From contig NC_041806.1 in NCBI RefSeq assembly GCF_900964775.1, forward strand, positions 43,636,586 through 43,700,585: a stretch of DNA of 64,000 nt, read 5' to 3'. The notes under the pieces were generated by a model. It had not been told where the DNA came from, made no database searches, and was given only the letters and a program-made list of their open reading frames with translations. The DNA is from Scleropages formosus (lineage: Eukaryota > Chordata > Actinopteri > Osteoglossiformes > Osteoglossidae). Positions 51,199 to 61,503 of this stretch are shown in pieces; position 1 is the first letter of the stretch, and the number at the start of each line of letters is the position of its first letter. The translations under genes were made by a program, and so were the position numbers.

Positions 51199-51406
51199 TG
51201 ATTATTTGTCTTAGCATGAAACAAATGAAAGATTCCAAACATCATGGTATATTGTCGGGTATTGTAAAAAAGATATCCTTCTTTATATTTTTATATGTTC
51301 TTATCCTGACCATGAGACAAGATAAGATAAGATAAAACTTTATTCATCCCGAAGGAAATTCTTGTGCCAGAGATTACTCAGACAGATTACCCACAATAAT
51401 TAAATA

Positions 51407-51614
51407 CACACACACATTTTCTGAACCGCTTGTCCCATACGGGGTCGCGGGGAACCGGAGCCTACCCGGCAACACAGGGCGCAAGGCCAGAGGGGGAGGG
51501 GACACACCCAGGACGGGACACCAGTCCGTCGCAAGGCACCCCAGGCGGGACTCGAACCCCAGACTCACCAGAGAGGAGGACCCGGTCCAACCCACTGTGC
51601 CACCGCGCCCCCTA
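51407..51614 (-). mobile_element. SINE family 1 in module 2
   Basis: Complete reverse copy flanked by aattaaata words. It sits beside a short tactttattcatcccgaagg-like repeat tail (51318-51362) that module 1 also lacks. Confidence 0.85.
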
Positions 51615-51751
51615 CAATTAAATATAAAAGTTAAAAAAAAAAAAAAAAACACAAATGTTGCCTTCTAGAAATTGACAAAGCAGAATTGTTTCTGTGTGGG
51701 TCTAGCATTCCCACATAAGTTTATGTGAGAAATGTATACTGCCACCAGAAT

Positions 51752-51948
51752 ACACACACACACATTTTCTGAACCGCTTGTCCCATACAGGGTTGCGGGG
51801 AACCGGAGCCGAACCCAGCAACTCAGGGGCGTAAGGGGACACACCCAGGACGGGCTGCCAGTCCGTCGCAAGGCACCCCAAGCGGGACTCGAACCACAGA
51901 CCCACCGGAGAGCAGGACCCGGTCCAACCCACTGCGCCACCGCGCCCC
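51752..51948 (-). mobile_element. SINE family 1, first of two insertions at one site
   Basis: Target duplication ctgccaccagaat at 51739-51751 and 51949-51961. Confidence 0.9.
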
Positions 51949-51959
51949 CTGCCACCAGA

Positions 51960-51961
<2 letters not shown>

Positions 51962-51991
<30 letters not shown>

Positions 51992-52185
51992 TTTCAGAAC
52001 CGCTTGTCCCATACGGGGTCACGGGGAACCAGAGCCTACCCGGCAACACAGGGCGTAAGGCCGGAGGGGGAGGGGACACACCCAGGACGGGACGCCAGTC
52101 CGCCGCAAGGCACCCCAAGCGGGACTCGAACCCCAGACCCACCGGACAGCAGGACTGCGGCCCAACCCACTGCGCCACCGCACCC
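51962..52185 (-). mobile_element. SINE family 1, second insertion at the same site
   Basis: Shares the duplication 51949-51961 with the previous copy and ends at a third one, 52186-52198. Confidence 0.9.
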
Positions 52186-52356
52186 CTGCCACCAGAATAA
52201 TAAGCCACAATTCCCAGTTTATTATTGAATTTGATCACTTCCCAGTTACTATACATTCAGACATGCAAGGTAGAACGGTAGAACAGTTTAATCCTGACAT
52301 ATATTTTCCCACAGGATATGACCAGAAATTTAAACAATTCAAACACACACAGGTAA

Positions 52357-53391
52357 TCATCTTTCAGGAAAAACATTAAAATCTGAGGAATGAGGAGTGA
52401 AAATCTTCATAGTTACAATAAATTTCAGTGACTTTTGAAACCATGGGTAAAACAAGGCATAGATAATCGGATTTAAAGTGGAATTGAAATAACCCAACCA
52501 GACAAGCACTTCAAAGACAATTGAAGGAGTGCCAAAATTAATATAGGGGTCAATAATTGAGTTTATAAAGAAAGGCATCCAGCAAAGAAAGAAAGCCCCC
52601 ATGACTATGCCAAGAGTTCTTGCAGCTTTTCGCTCCGAACTGTGATTCTTTCTGATGGTGTTTTCCGTATTCATGTGTGCTTGGTGGCTGTTGTCCCCAA
52701 GACGTCTAACATGCTGTCTGGCAACTAAAAATATTTTAGCATAAAGACCCATCATAACCGAACATGGTAAGAAAAATCCTACTAAAGAATCTAGGACTCC
52801 CCACAATGCATTGAACAACAGGTTGCAACTTCCCAAGCAATTTATCAAGGCAATATATTCTTCCAGGCCCCCCACATTTGCTTTTGTGTAAAGGAGGCTG
52901 TATGAATAGGCAGCAGCAGCTCCCCAGCTGAGAAATACCATGAGCCATGCCACAGGGATGGTTATTGTGGTGGGATAGCGAAGAGGATTGCACACGGCCT
53001 GGTATCGATCAATAGCAATGGAAATCAGGTGGAAGATAGAGACGGATGTCAGGAGCATGTCAAAAGTTGAATGCAGCAGGCAGAAGGCCTCCCCAAAGTA
53101 CCAGCAGCCTTCAATGGTCCGTATTGCACTAAAAGGCATGACGAGAATCCCTACCAGTAAGTCAGCCATTGCCAAGGACATGATCAACATGTTTGCTGGT
53201 GTATGCAGCTGTCTGAAATGTGCAATGGACACCAATACCACCAAGTTCCCTGTTACAGTGACAGCTGACCCCAAGGCAAAGAACGCATAGAGGGCAGCGT
53301 AGGCTGCAGCACTGTGGATGTATTTAGTGCATGTTCTGTTAGATGCTGGGTAGCAGTACTGCTCTGCGTCTGGCTCTCGCGATATATTCAT
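52357..53391 (-). CDS. TAAR G: trace amine-associated receptor with Asp3.32 and Asp5.42
   Basis: Single-exon GPCR, 344 aa from [13 protein letters not shown], the module 2 copy of TAAR D. I count 14 substitutions and one one-residue gap. Asp3.32 (CLLHSTFD), Asp5.42 (DSLVGFFLP), DRY, CWMP and [16 protein letters not shown] are kept. Several changes fall at pocket positions (3.33, 3.34, 5.40, 6.51, 7.42). Predicted diamine-type olfactory receptor. Intact. The promoter block is also conserved (53532-53645). Confidence 0.93.
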   Translation of the reverse strand: MNISREPDAEQYCYPASNRTCTKYIHSAAAYAALYAFFALGSAVTVTGNLVVLVSIAHFRQLHTPANMLIMSLAMADLLVGILVMPFSAIRTIEGCWYFGEAFCLLHSTFDMLLTSVSIFHLISIAIDRYQAVCNPLRYPTTITIPVAWLMVFLSWGAAAAYSYSLLYTKANVGGLEEYIALINCLGSCNLLFNALWGVLDSLVGFFLPCSVMMGLYAKIFLVARQHVRRLGDNSHQAHMNTENTIRKNHSSERKAARTLGIVMGAFFLCWMPFFINSIIDPYINFGTPSIVFEVLVWLGYFNSTLNPIIYALFYPWFQKSLKFIVTMKIFTPHSSDFNVFPER

Positions 53392-53531
53392 TGTAAACCT
53401 TATGTAGTCATGCCTTCTCACCTGACAGCAAAAAACAAAAAGGAATTGACTGCAGAAAAAGTTGTTTGAAAGTCCTGGCTTCCTGGAAGTTTTTACAATT
53501 CATAAGATCATTTGTCTCTCTTGTTGAAGAA

Positions 53532-53645
53532 CCATGCTCTTTATACACTTGATGTCTGTTGAGGGACATCCCCTTTGAGACAAACAAACCTATGATGACA
53601 GGTCATGCAGCAAGTGCATGCAAATTCTGAAAAATGTAGTAAGAT
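53532..53645 (-). promoter_or_regulatory. Putative promoter of TAAR G
   Basis: Nearly identical to the TAAR D block: octamer at 53618-53625 and TATA at 53540-53545, about 150 bases before the ATG. Confidence 0.6.
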
Positions 53646-53999
53646 CATAGGATGCTGTGTTTGTCTCTTGTGGTTTTGGAAACGTTGCATGCAGGCAAAG
53701 CCCTGAATCTAACCTTAATGATTTGGTAACAAGAACAAAGTGCTGCATGATGTTCTTGGCCTTTATTCTCTTAACCTTTTGTATTTCCTGTGTGCATTTT
53801 GTACACATTTGCAGTCACAGCTCTGTCACTTGCTATTAAGTCAAATTAGAAAATTATGGCAAGCAGAGCAAACATCTGCATGACTAACTGTCATCACTGT
53901 TACGCTGTTTTCAAAATACCTAAACAGCTGTACAGTTTCAAAATGTATGTTACTTCATGTGGTTGGTTGCAGTACTGGTGTTTTATACCAAGACCGAAT

Positions 54000-55830
54000 C
54001 ATTGAGAGTTTTGTAAAAGAAAGGTTCCTACCAGCCTGTAGGGTGTAAGTTGACAAAGGATAATTGTCATTCGTTATTTTATAAGTGAAGCGGGAATTGT
54101 TATTGTTATGTATAATGCGGGCTTTTTTTTACGCGGGAGACGAGGTTCCGCGGTGTGAAGTGAGTTTGTGACACGAGCTACTGTTCTTAATAAACTCTTT
54201 TATTTGTGCACTCTGAGTGTTCCAGTGCTTTGTTTCAGTAAAACCTTCAAAGAACGGTGTACCTTCCTTTCGGACACCACGATGCTTGCCGGTTCAAAGA
54301 TGTTAATTGCCACGTGTGTGGAAAAAGGGACATGTTGCGCGAGCCTGCCGAACGCGTCTGGAAGGGCAAGATGACGCCAAACAAGCCAAGTGGACGAAGC
54401 ACCTGGATGCCGCCACGTTGCAGGACAACGTTTCCCTGGTTTCGAGATCGCTGCTAACCGCGAGAAGCAACGAACTCTGTGCATCGGATTGCATCACACA
54501 CGAGTGCGGATATGGAGGAGGTGATTACAACACACTCCAGCTACAAGCCGGACTTGACCGCACTAAGGAGTCACAAGTCAGTGATGTTCACAGAGAAAGT
54601 GACATACAAGGGACAGAATTGTTTGCTATTGACACGAATGTGCACAAAGTAAACAAGCCTTACTGTGTTTATGTCTGAATTAATAATGTGCGAGTGAAAA
54701 TGGAGGTAGATACGCCTGATGATACGGGGGCAACTGTTTCTGTGATTTCAGAGAAATTGTACCACCGTAGATTTTACAAGGTAAAACTAGCTCCAGCTAA
54801 CTGTGTTTTGAAAACATACAGTAAAGAGTCCTTAGAGCTTAAGGGTAAAATCACAGTGAGGGTGAAAAGTAAGGACCAAACACACATGCTAGACTTGATG
54901 GTTGTAATAGGTAATGGGCCTTCTCTAAATGGGTAGAGATTAGTCACCTGAATCTAGACTGGTCATGCATAAACAAAATGATTAGTGAGACAGTGAAGCA
55001 GTTGTGTGACAGATATTCCTCAGTGTTTCAATCAAATTTAGGGATGTTTAAGGGAATCAGTGCTAAACTCCATGTAGTGAAAGAGGCGGTGCCAAAATTT
55101 TGCAAGCCACGCACTGTGCCCTATGCTTTGCGGGGTAGCGTTGAACAGGAGTTATGTAAGCTAGAAGCAGAAGGTGTCATCTCTCCTGTCAGTTACAGTG
55201 AATGGGCAGCACCCATTGTGTGTATTCCCAAAAAGGACAATAGTGTAAGGATATGTGGTGACTACAAGGTTACTATTAACCCTTGGTTGGAAGTAGAGCA
55301 GTATCCTTTACCTCGAACACAAGATTTGTTTGCTAAGTTGTCAGGAGGTCAGAGGTTCACTAAATTAGATTTGTCTCAAGCTTATCAACAAGTACCACTA
55401 GAGGAAAGCTCCAAAAGATACCTTACCATAAATACACCAAAAGGGTTGTATACCTATAATAGGCTACCTTATGGGGTTGCTAGTGCTCCAGCCATTTTTC
55501 AGAAAATTATGGATCAAGTACTACAGGGCATGGATGGTCTAATATGTTATCTTGATAATATCTTGATCACAGGAAGTGACACTGAAAAGCACATGAAAGC
55601 TTTAGACGGAGTTCTAAAGAGATTGCAAACATATAATCTCAGAGTCAGACGAGACAAATGCTCTTTTTTTCAAAGTAGTGTACTTAGGGCATGTCATTGA
55701 TGCAGAGGGTATTCACCCCATGAAAAAAAAGACTAATGCTGTAGAAAAGGCTGCTGTTCCCACAAATGTGACACCTATTCACGACGAATGTCTGTGTTTC
55801 AGATTTTTGTCTAGTTTGATTATATATTTC
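54000..55830 (+). mobile_element. Ty3/Gypsy LTR retrotransposon fossil 2, broken and partial
   Basis: An LTR-like stretch (about 54.0-54.24 kb) is followed by a gag zinc knuckle (CRFKDVNCHVCGK), aspartic protease (DDTGATVSV) and reverse transcriptase (KLDLSQAYQQVPLEES). The subfamily resembles K02A2.6-type Gypsy elements. Broken and incomplete, with a few breaks. The long reverse transcriptase frame suggests it is younger than fossil 1. Confidence 0.75.
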
Positions 55831-56471
55831 AGTGGCTTTAATTTATTTGTTTAGCCGAATAAATGAAACAGTTGAAATCATGTGAACATCACATGAAACA
55901 AAAAATTTCTATAATTTGTCTTAGTCATGTATTAGTGTAATAAATGTTATTATGAATTGAATTTTTATTAGTGCTAATTTAACTGCAGCTTGTTTTCTTA
56001 AACCTTCAGTGCAGTTATTTTTATTTAACAGCAATCTAGTTTAACACAAATAACACTTAATGGGGATCTTTTTATTAGTTTACTTTGAATCATGCTCAAA
56101 AACCGCTCCCTTCATGGTAGTCTTGTAGGACCGCAATTGGGAAGCACTGTTGCAGAACACTCCCTCTTTATTCAGCGGCTTGTTATTCTACCCCAGGTAC
56201 CTGAAAAAGGAAACATTTGAAGAGGTACAATAATGAATTACCGAATCAATACAGTAACAGCCTGAAACCAGGGAGTATTTTCTTTCTAGTTTTAGAAGCT
56301 TTATAACATGTAGTCTCATTTTCTGTGCAGTGTATATTTTCTTAATGTATGTTTTCATGAAGCAACCCTATATTAAAGTGCAAACAGATGTTTCATTTTT
56401 GTTTTTTCATTTTAAGATGAAGAGGTTATATCTCTAAATACTTGAAGAGATACACACCCACACACCAACGT
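55831..56471. other. 3' flank of TAAR1 F
   Basis: No gene. The ggaccgcaattgggaagc at about 56128-56146 recurs at the deletion joint of pseudogene E. Confidence 0.6.
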
Positions 56472-57491
56472 TCATTGAGAGTATAACTTCATTTGACACG
56501 AATCTCTGTAAAAGATCCTTCCACTGACAATTATCCTCAGTGCTCTTCTGAACCAAGAGTAAAAGAAAGCATAAATTAGAGGGTTAAAACTAGAGTTCAT
56601 ATAACCAAACCAAACGAGAGCATCAACCAGTGTAGGTGGGATAGTGTAGCCAACGAAGGGGTCTGTTATGGTGCACAGGAAAAATGGGGTCCAGCAGATG
56701 AGGAATACTCCAACTACTATTGCCAAGATGATTGTCCCTTTTCTTTCTCGTTGTCTGGAAAGTCTGGACCCATTTTCATCTTCCACCTTTAATTGCTGTG
56801 CTTGTTGTTTAATGGATCTGGTATGACTTCTGGCAACCTTATAGATTTTGATGTAAATGCCAAACATGATCAGACCAGGAATGAAAAAAGCTAATATTGA
56901 GGAGAATGCAGCAGATGCTTGGCTGAAGAACACTGGGCAACCACCATGGCAATACACATTTGTCTCATAGAAATCCTCGCTGCCTTTCAGGTTCAGTTCA
57001 GAGAAGATCATACCAAAAGCAAAGATGGCAGGAATCAACCAACTGGTTACAACCATGAAGAGGGTTGTGACCGAGTTAATCATGGACTGGTACTGAAGTG
57101 GAGTACAGACAGCAATATAACGCTCAACAGAAATGAAGGAGAGATGGAAGATGGAAGAAGTGCTGAGCATTATGTCCATGCTGGTGTGGAGCTTGCATGC
57201 CAGTTCACCCAGGAACCAGCAGCCCTGCACAGAGCGCATAGCACTGCAAGGCATGACCAGGGCCCCCAGGAGAAAGTCACACACAGCGAGTGAGAGGATC
57301 AGGCTGTTTGTGGAGGTGTGCAGCTGCTTGAAGTGTGATATCACTGTGATGGCAAGAAAGTTTCCGCTCATGGTGATCACTATCGCCAACCCCATGAATG
57401 CAAGCATGGAGAACTGAAGGCTTAGGGAGCGGGCCAACTTCTCACAAGAACCGTTCACTGACTTATAGCAAAAATGTGTCTCCATGTACAT
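56472..57491 (-). CDS. taar1: TAAR F: TAAR1, 5' end cut by retroelement junction
   Basis: Trace amine-associated receptor 1: phenylethylamine/tyramine-type ligands, Gs coupling. The frame covers TM1 to the C-terminus; 339 aa from the first remaining ATG (MYMETHFCYKSVNGSC). Asp3.32 is present (CKLHTSMDIMLS) and position 5.42 is Ser. AFGMIF.ELN.KG, CRGG-like CHGG and IPPTLVDALVWFGYMNSS are typical TAAR1 segments. Unusual points: VERY in place of DRY, RERKGTIILAI at the start of TM6, and YSWF instead of YPWF. Homology to pseudogene E stops inside the N-terminal codons at about 57508, where Gypsy fossil 3 begins. The original ATG and promoter are gone. Expression is therefore doubtful, though the membrane domain is intact. 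Confidence 0.88.
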   Translation of the reverse strand: MYMETHFCYKSVNGSCEKLARSLSLQFSMLAFMGLAIVITMSGNFLAITVISHFKQLHTSTNSLILSLAVCDFLLGALVMPCSAMRSVQGCWFLGELACKLHTSMDIMLSTSSIFHLSFISVERYIAVCTPLQYQSMINSVTTLFMVVTSWLIPAIFAFGMIFSELNLKGSEDFYETNVYCHGGCPVFFSQASAAFSSILAFFIPGLIMFGIYIKIYKVARSHTRSIKQQAQQLKVEDENGSRLSRQRERKGTIILAIVVGVFLICWTPFFLCTITDPFVGYTIPPTLVDALVWFGYMNSSFNPLIYAFFYSWFRRALRIIVSGRIFYRDSCQMKLYSQ

Positions 57492-57506
57492 GCTGTTGCT
57501 GTTTGT

Positions 57507-60500
57507 CACGTCCCACGGGGTAACTGCCCCTCCTGGTCAGAGGCGGCGCCACTCAGTGCCGCTAGGGAACACCCACGTATCAGCTCACAGTCTCACAGGA
57601 CACGGAAATATAAAAGGAGCAAGCAGAGCAGAACCCATTGCGGATTCTTAATCAGCGGTTCCATTGTGCTCTCTTGGCGATTAGTAGTCTTTTGTTCCCT
57701 CAGTCTGTTTCCTAGGTGTTCATGTTCCAGTCCTGAGTGCCTGTCCTGTCAGTTCCTGCCTCTTGTTCTCCAGTCCTGGTCCACGGTTCCAGTCCGGTAT
57801 TTTGTCACGTCTTGGGGTTCCAGTCATACTCACAGAGTAGCGTTTCACGGTTCACCTTAGTTCAAACACCGTGTGTGTTTCCTGGTCTCGTGTGTCCTGT
57901 TTCACTTCCACCGAGTGTCTTACTGTCTGCACAGTGCACTTTTAACATCACTTTGCACGTAGGGTCATTCTGCGTTTCATCCGTGTTCGGACGTAATAGC
58001 AACGCTTGTCCATGTCGGAATCCCGTCCGGACGCTACAGAAGAATCCCCCTGCTAATATGACTTCAGCAGAATGGTGTGAACTGGCGGAGCTGACAAAGG
58101 CGAACCAATAACAACTCACGGTTTTTACAAACGTTGTTCACCGCATAACGGATTGTTTGGTGTGGTTGACACAACTCATCAGTCGCCGCGGGTATGGCGT
58201 CAATCCGATTAGTTCACAAGCGCATTATTGGCAGACATGTCCTCCTACTGCCGCCTTGCTTCCCCACGCTGAGCATGTGGCTGGCCTACATGACAGTGAG
58301 CCGGCACAAGCACGCAACACTGTCAGCTATGTAATGCTGGAAGAACAGTGCGTCAGACAGGGATCAATACGACTCAGTAACGGGCGTTTGACAGAGGAGG
58401 AGAGGAGGCGCCGTTTTCTGCAACACTTGTGCTTTACTGTGGAGCTGCCGATCACGTTCAGGTCTCCTGTCCAGTGCAGCCATCCCATGGATCCCAACGG
58501 ACCGACTTACTGGTGAGTGATGTATCTCTCAGTACTTTCCTGTTGATGTTACTAGTTACATTATCCTGGGGTTTGCAGCTGGAGGAAAGAAAAGCTATGC
58601 TGTGGGCAATTTCATAGATTGAGATATTGCTGCATCCTGGGGTTTGCCCTGTGCCCCATGGTCTAAACTCCTGGCTATTAAAGCTATTGATGGCGCTCCA
58701 ATCGAGTCTGGGTGTGTAGAGTTGCACACAGAACCCGTTACTCTGCAGGTAGGGCCTCTCCATAGGGAACAGATATGGTTTTATCTGATCAAGTCCCCTG
58801 ATCACCCCATTATTCTGGGATATCCGTGGTTAGTCACCCATGATCCTATTATTTCTTGGAGTACTGGGAAACTGCTTTCTTGGGGAAAGCAATGTCCCAA
58901 ACACCATCTGGAGATGTCTTGTCACGCCACATCCATAGAAAGTCCTAATGCAGATCTGCCCCTGCAGATTCCGAGGGAGTATGCAGACCTAGCGGAGGTG
59001 TTTAGCAAATGCAAGGCTGAGGAACTACCCTCTCATAGACCTTGGGATTGTGCTATAGATCATATCTTTTGGCCTGGCCAATGCGCCTTCCGTATTCCAG
59101 GCTTTTGTTAATGAAGTACTCTGAGAGATAATTAATCGCTCAGTGTTGGTGTATCTAGATGATATTCTGTTCTTTTCTCAGTCTCATGAGGAGCATATCA
59201 TACATGTCAGGGAGGTTTTACAAAAGCTAGCAACGCATAAGCTTTATGTGAAGGGAGAGAAGTGCCAGTTCCATGTGAAATCTGTGGACTTCCTGGGGTA
59301 CATCCTAACACCCAATGGGGTTACGATGGATCCAAAGGAGGTCTAGGCAGTTCTGTCATGGCCTCAGCCAAAGACCGTAAAGGACCCGCAAAGGTTCCTA
59401 GGCTTTGCGAATTTCTACAGGCGCTTCATAAGGAACTTCAGTTCCGTTGCAGCCCCGTTGACTCCTCTGTTAAAAGGAGCACCTAGGCACCTGACCTGGA
59501 CCCCTGAGGCTAGTCAGGCCTTTGAAGACCTGAAGAAGCATTTTACCTCTGCCCCAATCCTGAAGCACCCTGACCCCAAATTGCCCTTTATTGTGGAAGT
59601 TGATGCATTCGAGGTAAGGGTAGGGGGGGTGCTCTCACAGCCCCAGTGAAATCCCCTGAAGCTCTATCCATGTGCATATTTTTCACACAAAATGTCACTT
59701 ACTGAAAGGAATTATGATGTAGGAAACAGAGCTCTTAGCCATGAAGATGGCCTTGGAAGAGTGGAGACATTGGTTAGAGGGGTCTATTCACCCATTTATA
59801 GTGTTGACTGATCGTCAGAACCTGGAGTATCTGCAGAAGGCAAAGAGGCTCAACTCTAGACAGGCACGGTGGGCCATGTTCTTCACCCGGTTCCGTTTCA
59901 CGGTGACCTATCGTCCCGGCTCCAAGAACGGCAAGGCTGATGCGCTGTCCCGGTTGTTCGAGGTATCGCCTCAGCTCTCCCCACCAGACACCATCTTGGT
60001 CACTGGCGCAGTTTCTGGCTCCCACCCGTTGGGCTTTATTTGACGATATCCAAGTGGCCCAGGCCAAAGTCCCATGACAGCTGCCAGCAGGACTCCTTGA
60101 ACCGCTCCCAGTCCCAAACCGCACATGGTCCCATGTAGCACACACACACACACACACACATTTTCAGAACCGCTTGTCCCATACGGGGTCACAGGGAACC
60201 GGAGCCTACCCGGTAACACAGGGCGTAAGGCCGGAGGGGGAGGGGACACACCCAGGACGGGACGCCAGTCCATCGCAAGGCACCCCAAGCGGGACTCGAA
60301 CCCCAGACCCACCGGAGAGCAGGACTGCAGTTCAACCCACTGCACCACCGCACCCCCTCCCATGTAGCAGTGGACTTCATTACTGATCTATCATGTTCTG
60401 ACAGAAACACCACCATATTGGTGATCATAGATCGCTTTTCCAAAACCTGTCAACTGATCCCACTGAAAGGTCTGCCCACAGCTCTGCACACAGCAGAACT

Positions 60501-61503
60501 GTTGTTCCAACATGCCTTCCGGCTGTACAGCCTGCCAAAAGATATTGTCTCAGACAGGGGACCCCAGTTCACCTCAAGAGTCTGGAAGGCCTTCTTTGCC
60601 CGCTTGGGAGTCTCAGTCAGCCTCTCCTCCGGTTATCATCTGCAGTCTGATGGGAAAGTGGAACGCCTCAAGCAAGAGATTGGATGTTACCTGCGGAGTT
60701 ACTGTAATCAGAACCAAGCTGACTGGAGCAGATACCTCCCCTGGGCAGAGTATGCCCGGAACTCCCTGGTCCATTTGTCCATAAACTTGACTCCTTTCCA
60801 GCGTGTGCTAGGTTACCAGCCTCCACTATTCCTGTGGACGATGGAAACCAGTGGGCTGCCAGCAGTGGATGACTGGTACAAGAAGAGTGAATTGGTGTGG
60901 GAATCTACACATGTCCGTCTCCAGGAGGCAGTATCCAGCCAAAAGGAGAAGGCCGACAAGAGGCATAGGACTGTATTGTACCAACCGGAGCAGAGAGTGT
61001 GGCTGTCCACCCAGGATCTCAAACTGCGTCTGCCCTCAAGGAAGCTCACCTCCCCTTTCACTGGCCCATTCAAAATACTGAAAAGGATCAACCCTGTTTC
61101 TTACCGCCTTCAGTTGCCCCCTCATTATCGTGTCTGTCCCATGTTTCATGTCTCACGCCTCAAGCCCCACTGTGTTTCCGCCCTGCAGAGTCCAGCAGTC
61201 TCTCCACCTTCACCGTTAGATGTGAACGGTTCTCCTGCATACTCCATCAGGGTCCTCCTAGACTCCAAACAGAAAAGGGGTACGCTGTACTATCTAGTTG
61301 ACTAAGATGGCTACGGGCCGGAGGAGCAGTCTTGGGTACCAGCACGGGACATATTGGACCCAGCTCTTATAGCGGACTTTCATAGGTGTCACCTGGATCA
61401 GCCTGCTCCGTGACGACGGGGGTGGCCGCCTACCCGCTGGCGTCCTGTGACTGGAACCGCCCCTGGAGGGGGGGGTACTGTCATGTCCCACGGGGTTACT
61501 GTG
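57507..61503 (+). mobile_element. Ty3/Gypsy LTR retrotransposon fossil 3, broken
   Basis: LTR start tgtcacgtcccacggggtaac at 57507; a near-copy of that LTR start at about 61481. Recognisable parts are gag (about 58.05-58.5 kb), protease region, reverse transcriptase (YLDDILFFS near 59.15 kb), RNase H (about 59.5-60.0 kb) and integrase with long open frame (about 60.37-61.3 kb). Broken by several breaks. A SINE sits between RNase H and integrase. The left end cuts the 5' end of TAAR1 F. Confidence 0.8.
60141..60358 (-). mobile_element. SINE family 1 inside Gypsy fossil 3
   Basis: Complete reverse copy. Target duplication cccatgtagca at 60130-60140 and 60359-60369. Younger than its host element. 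Confidence 0.9.
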
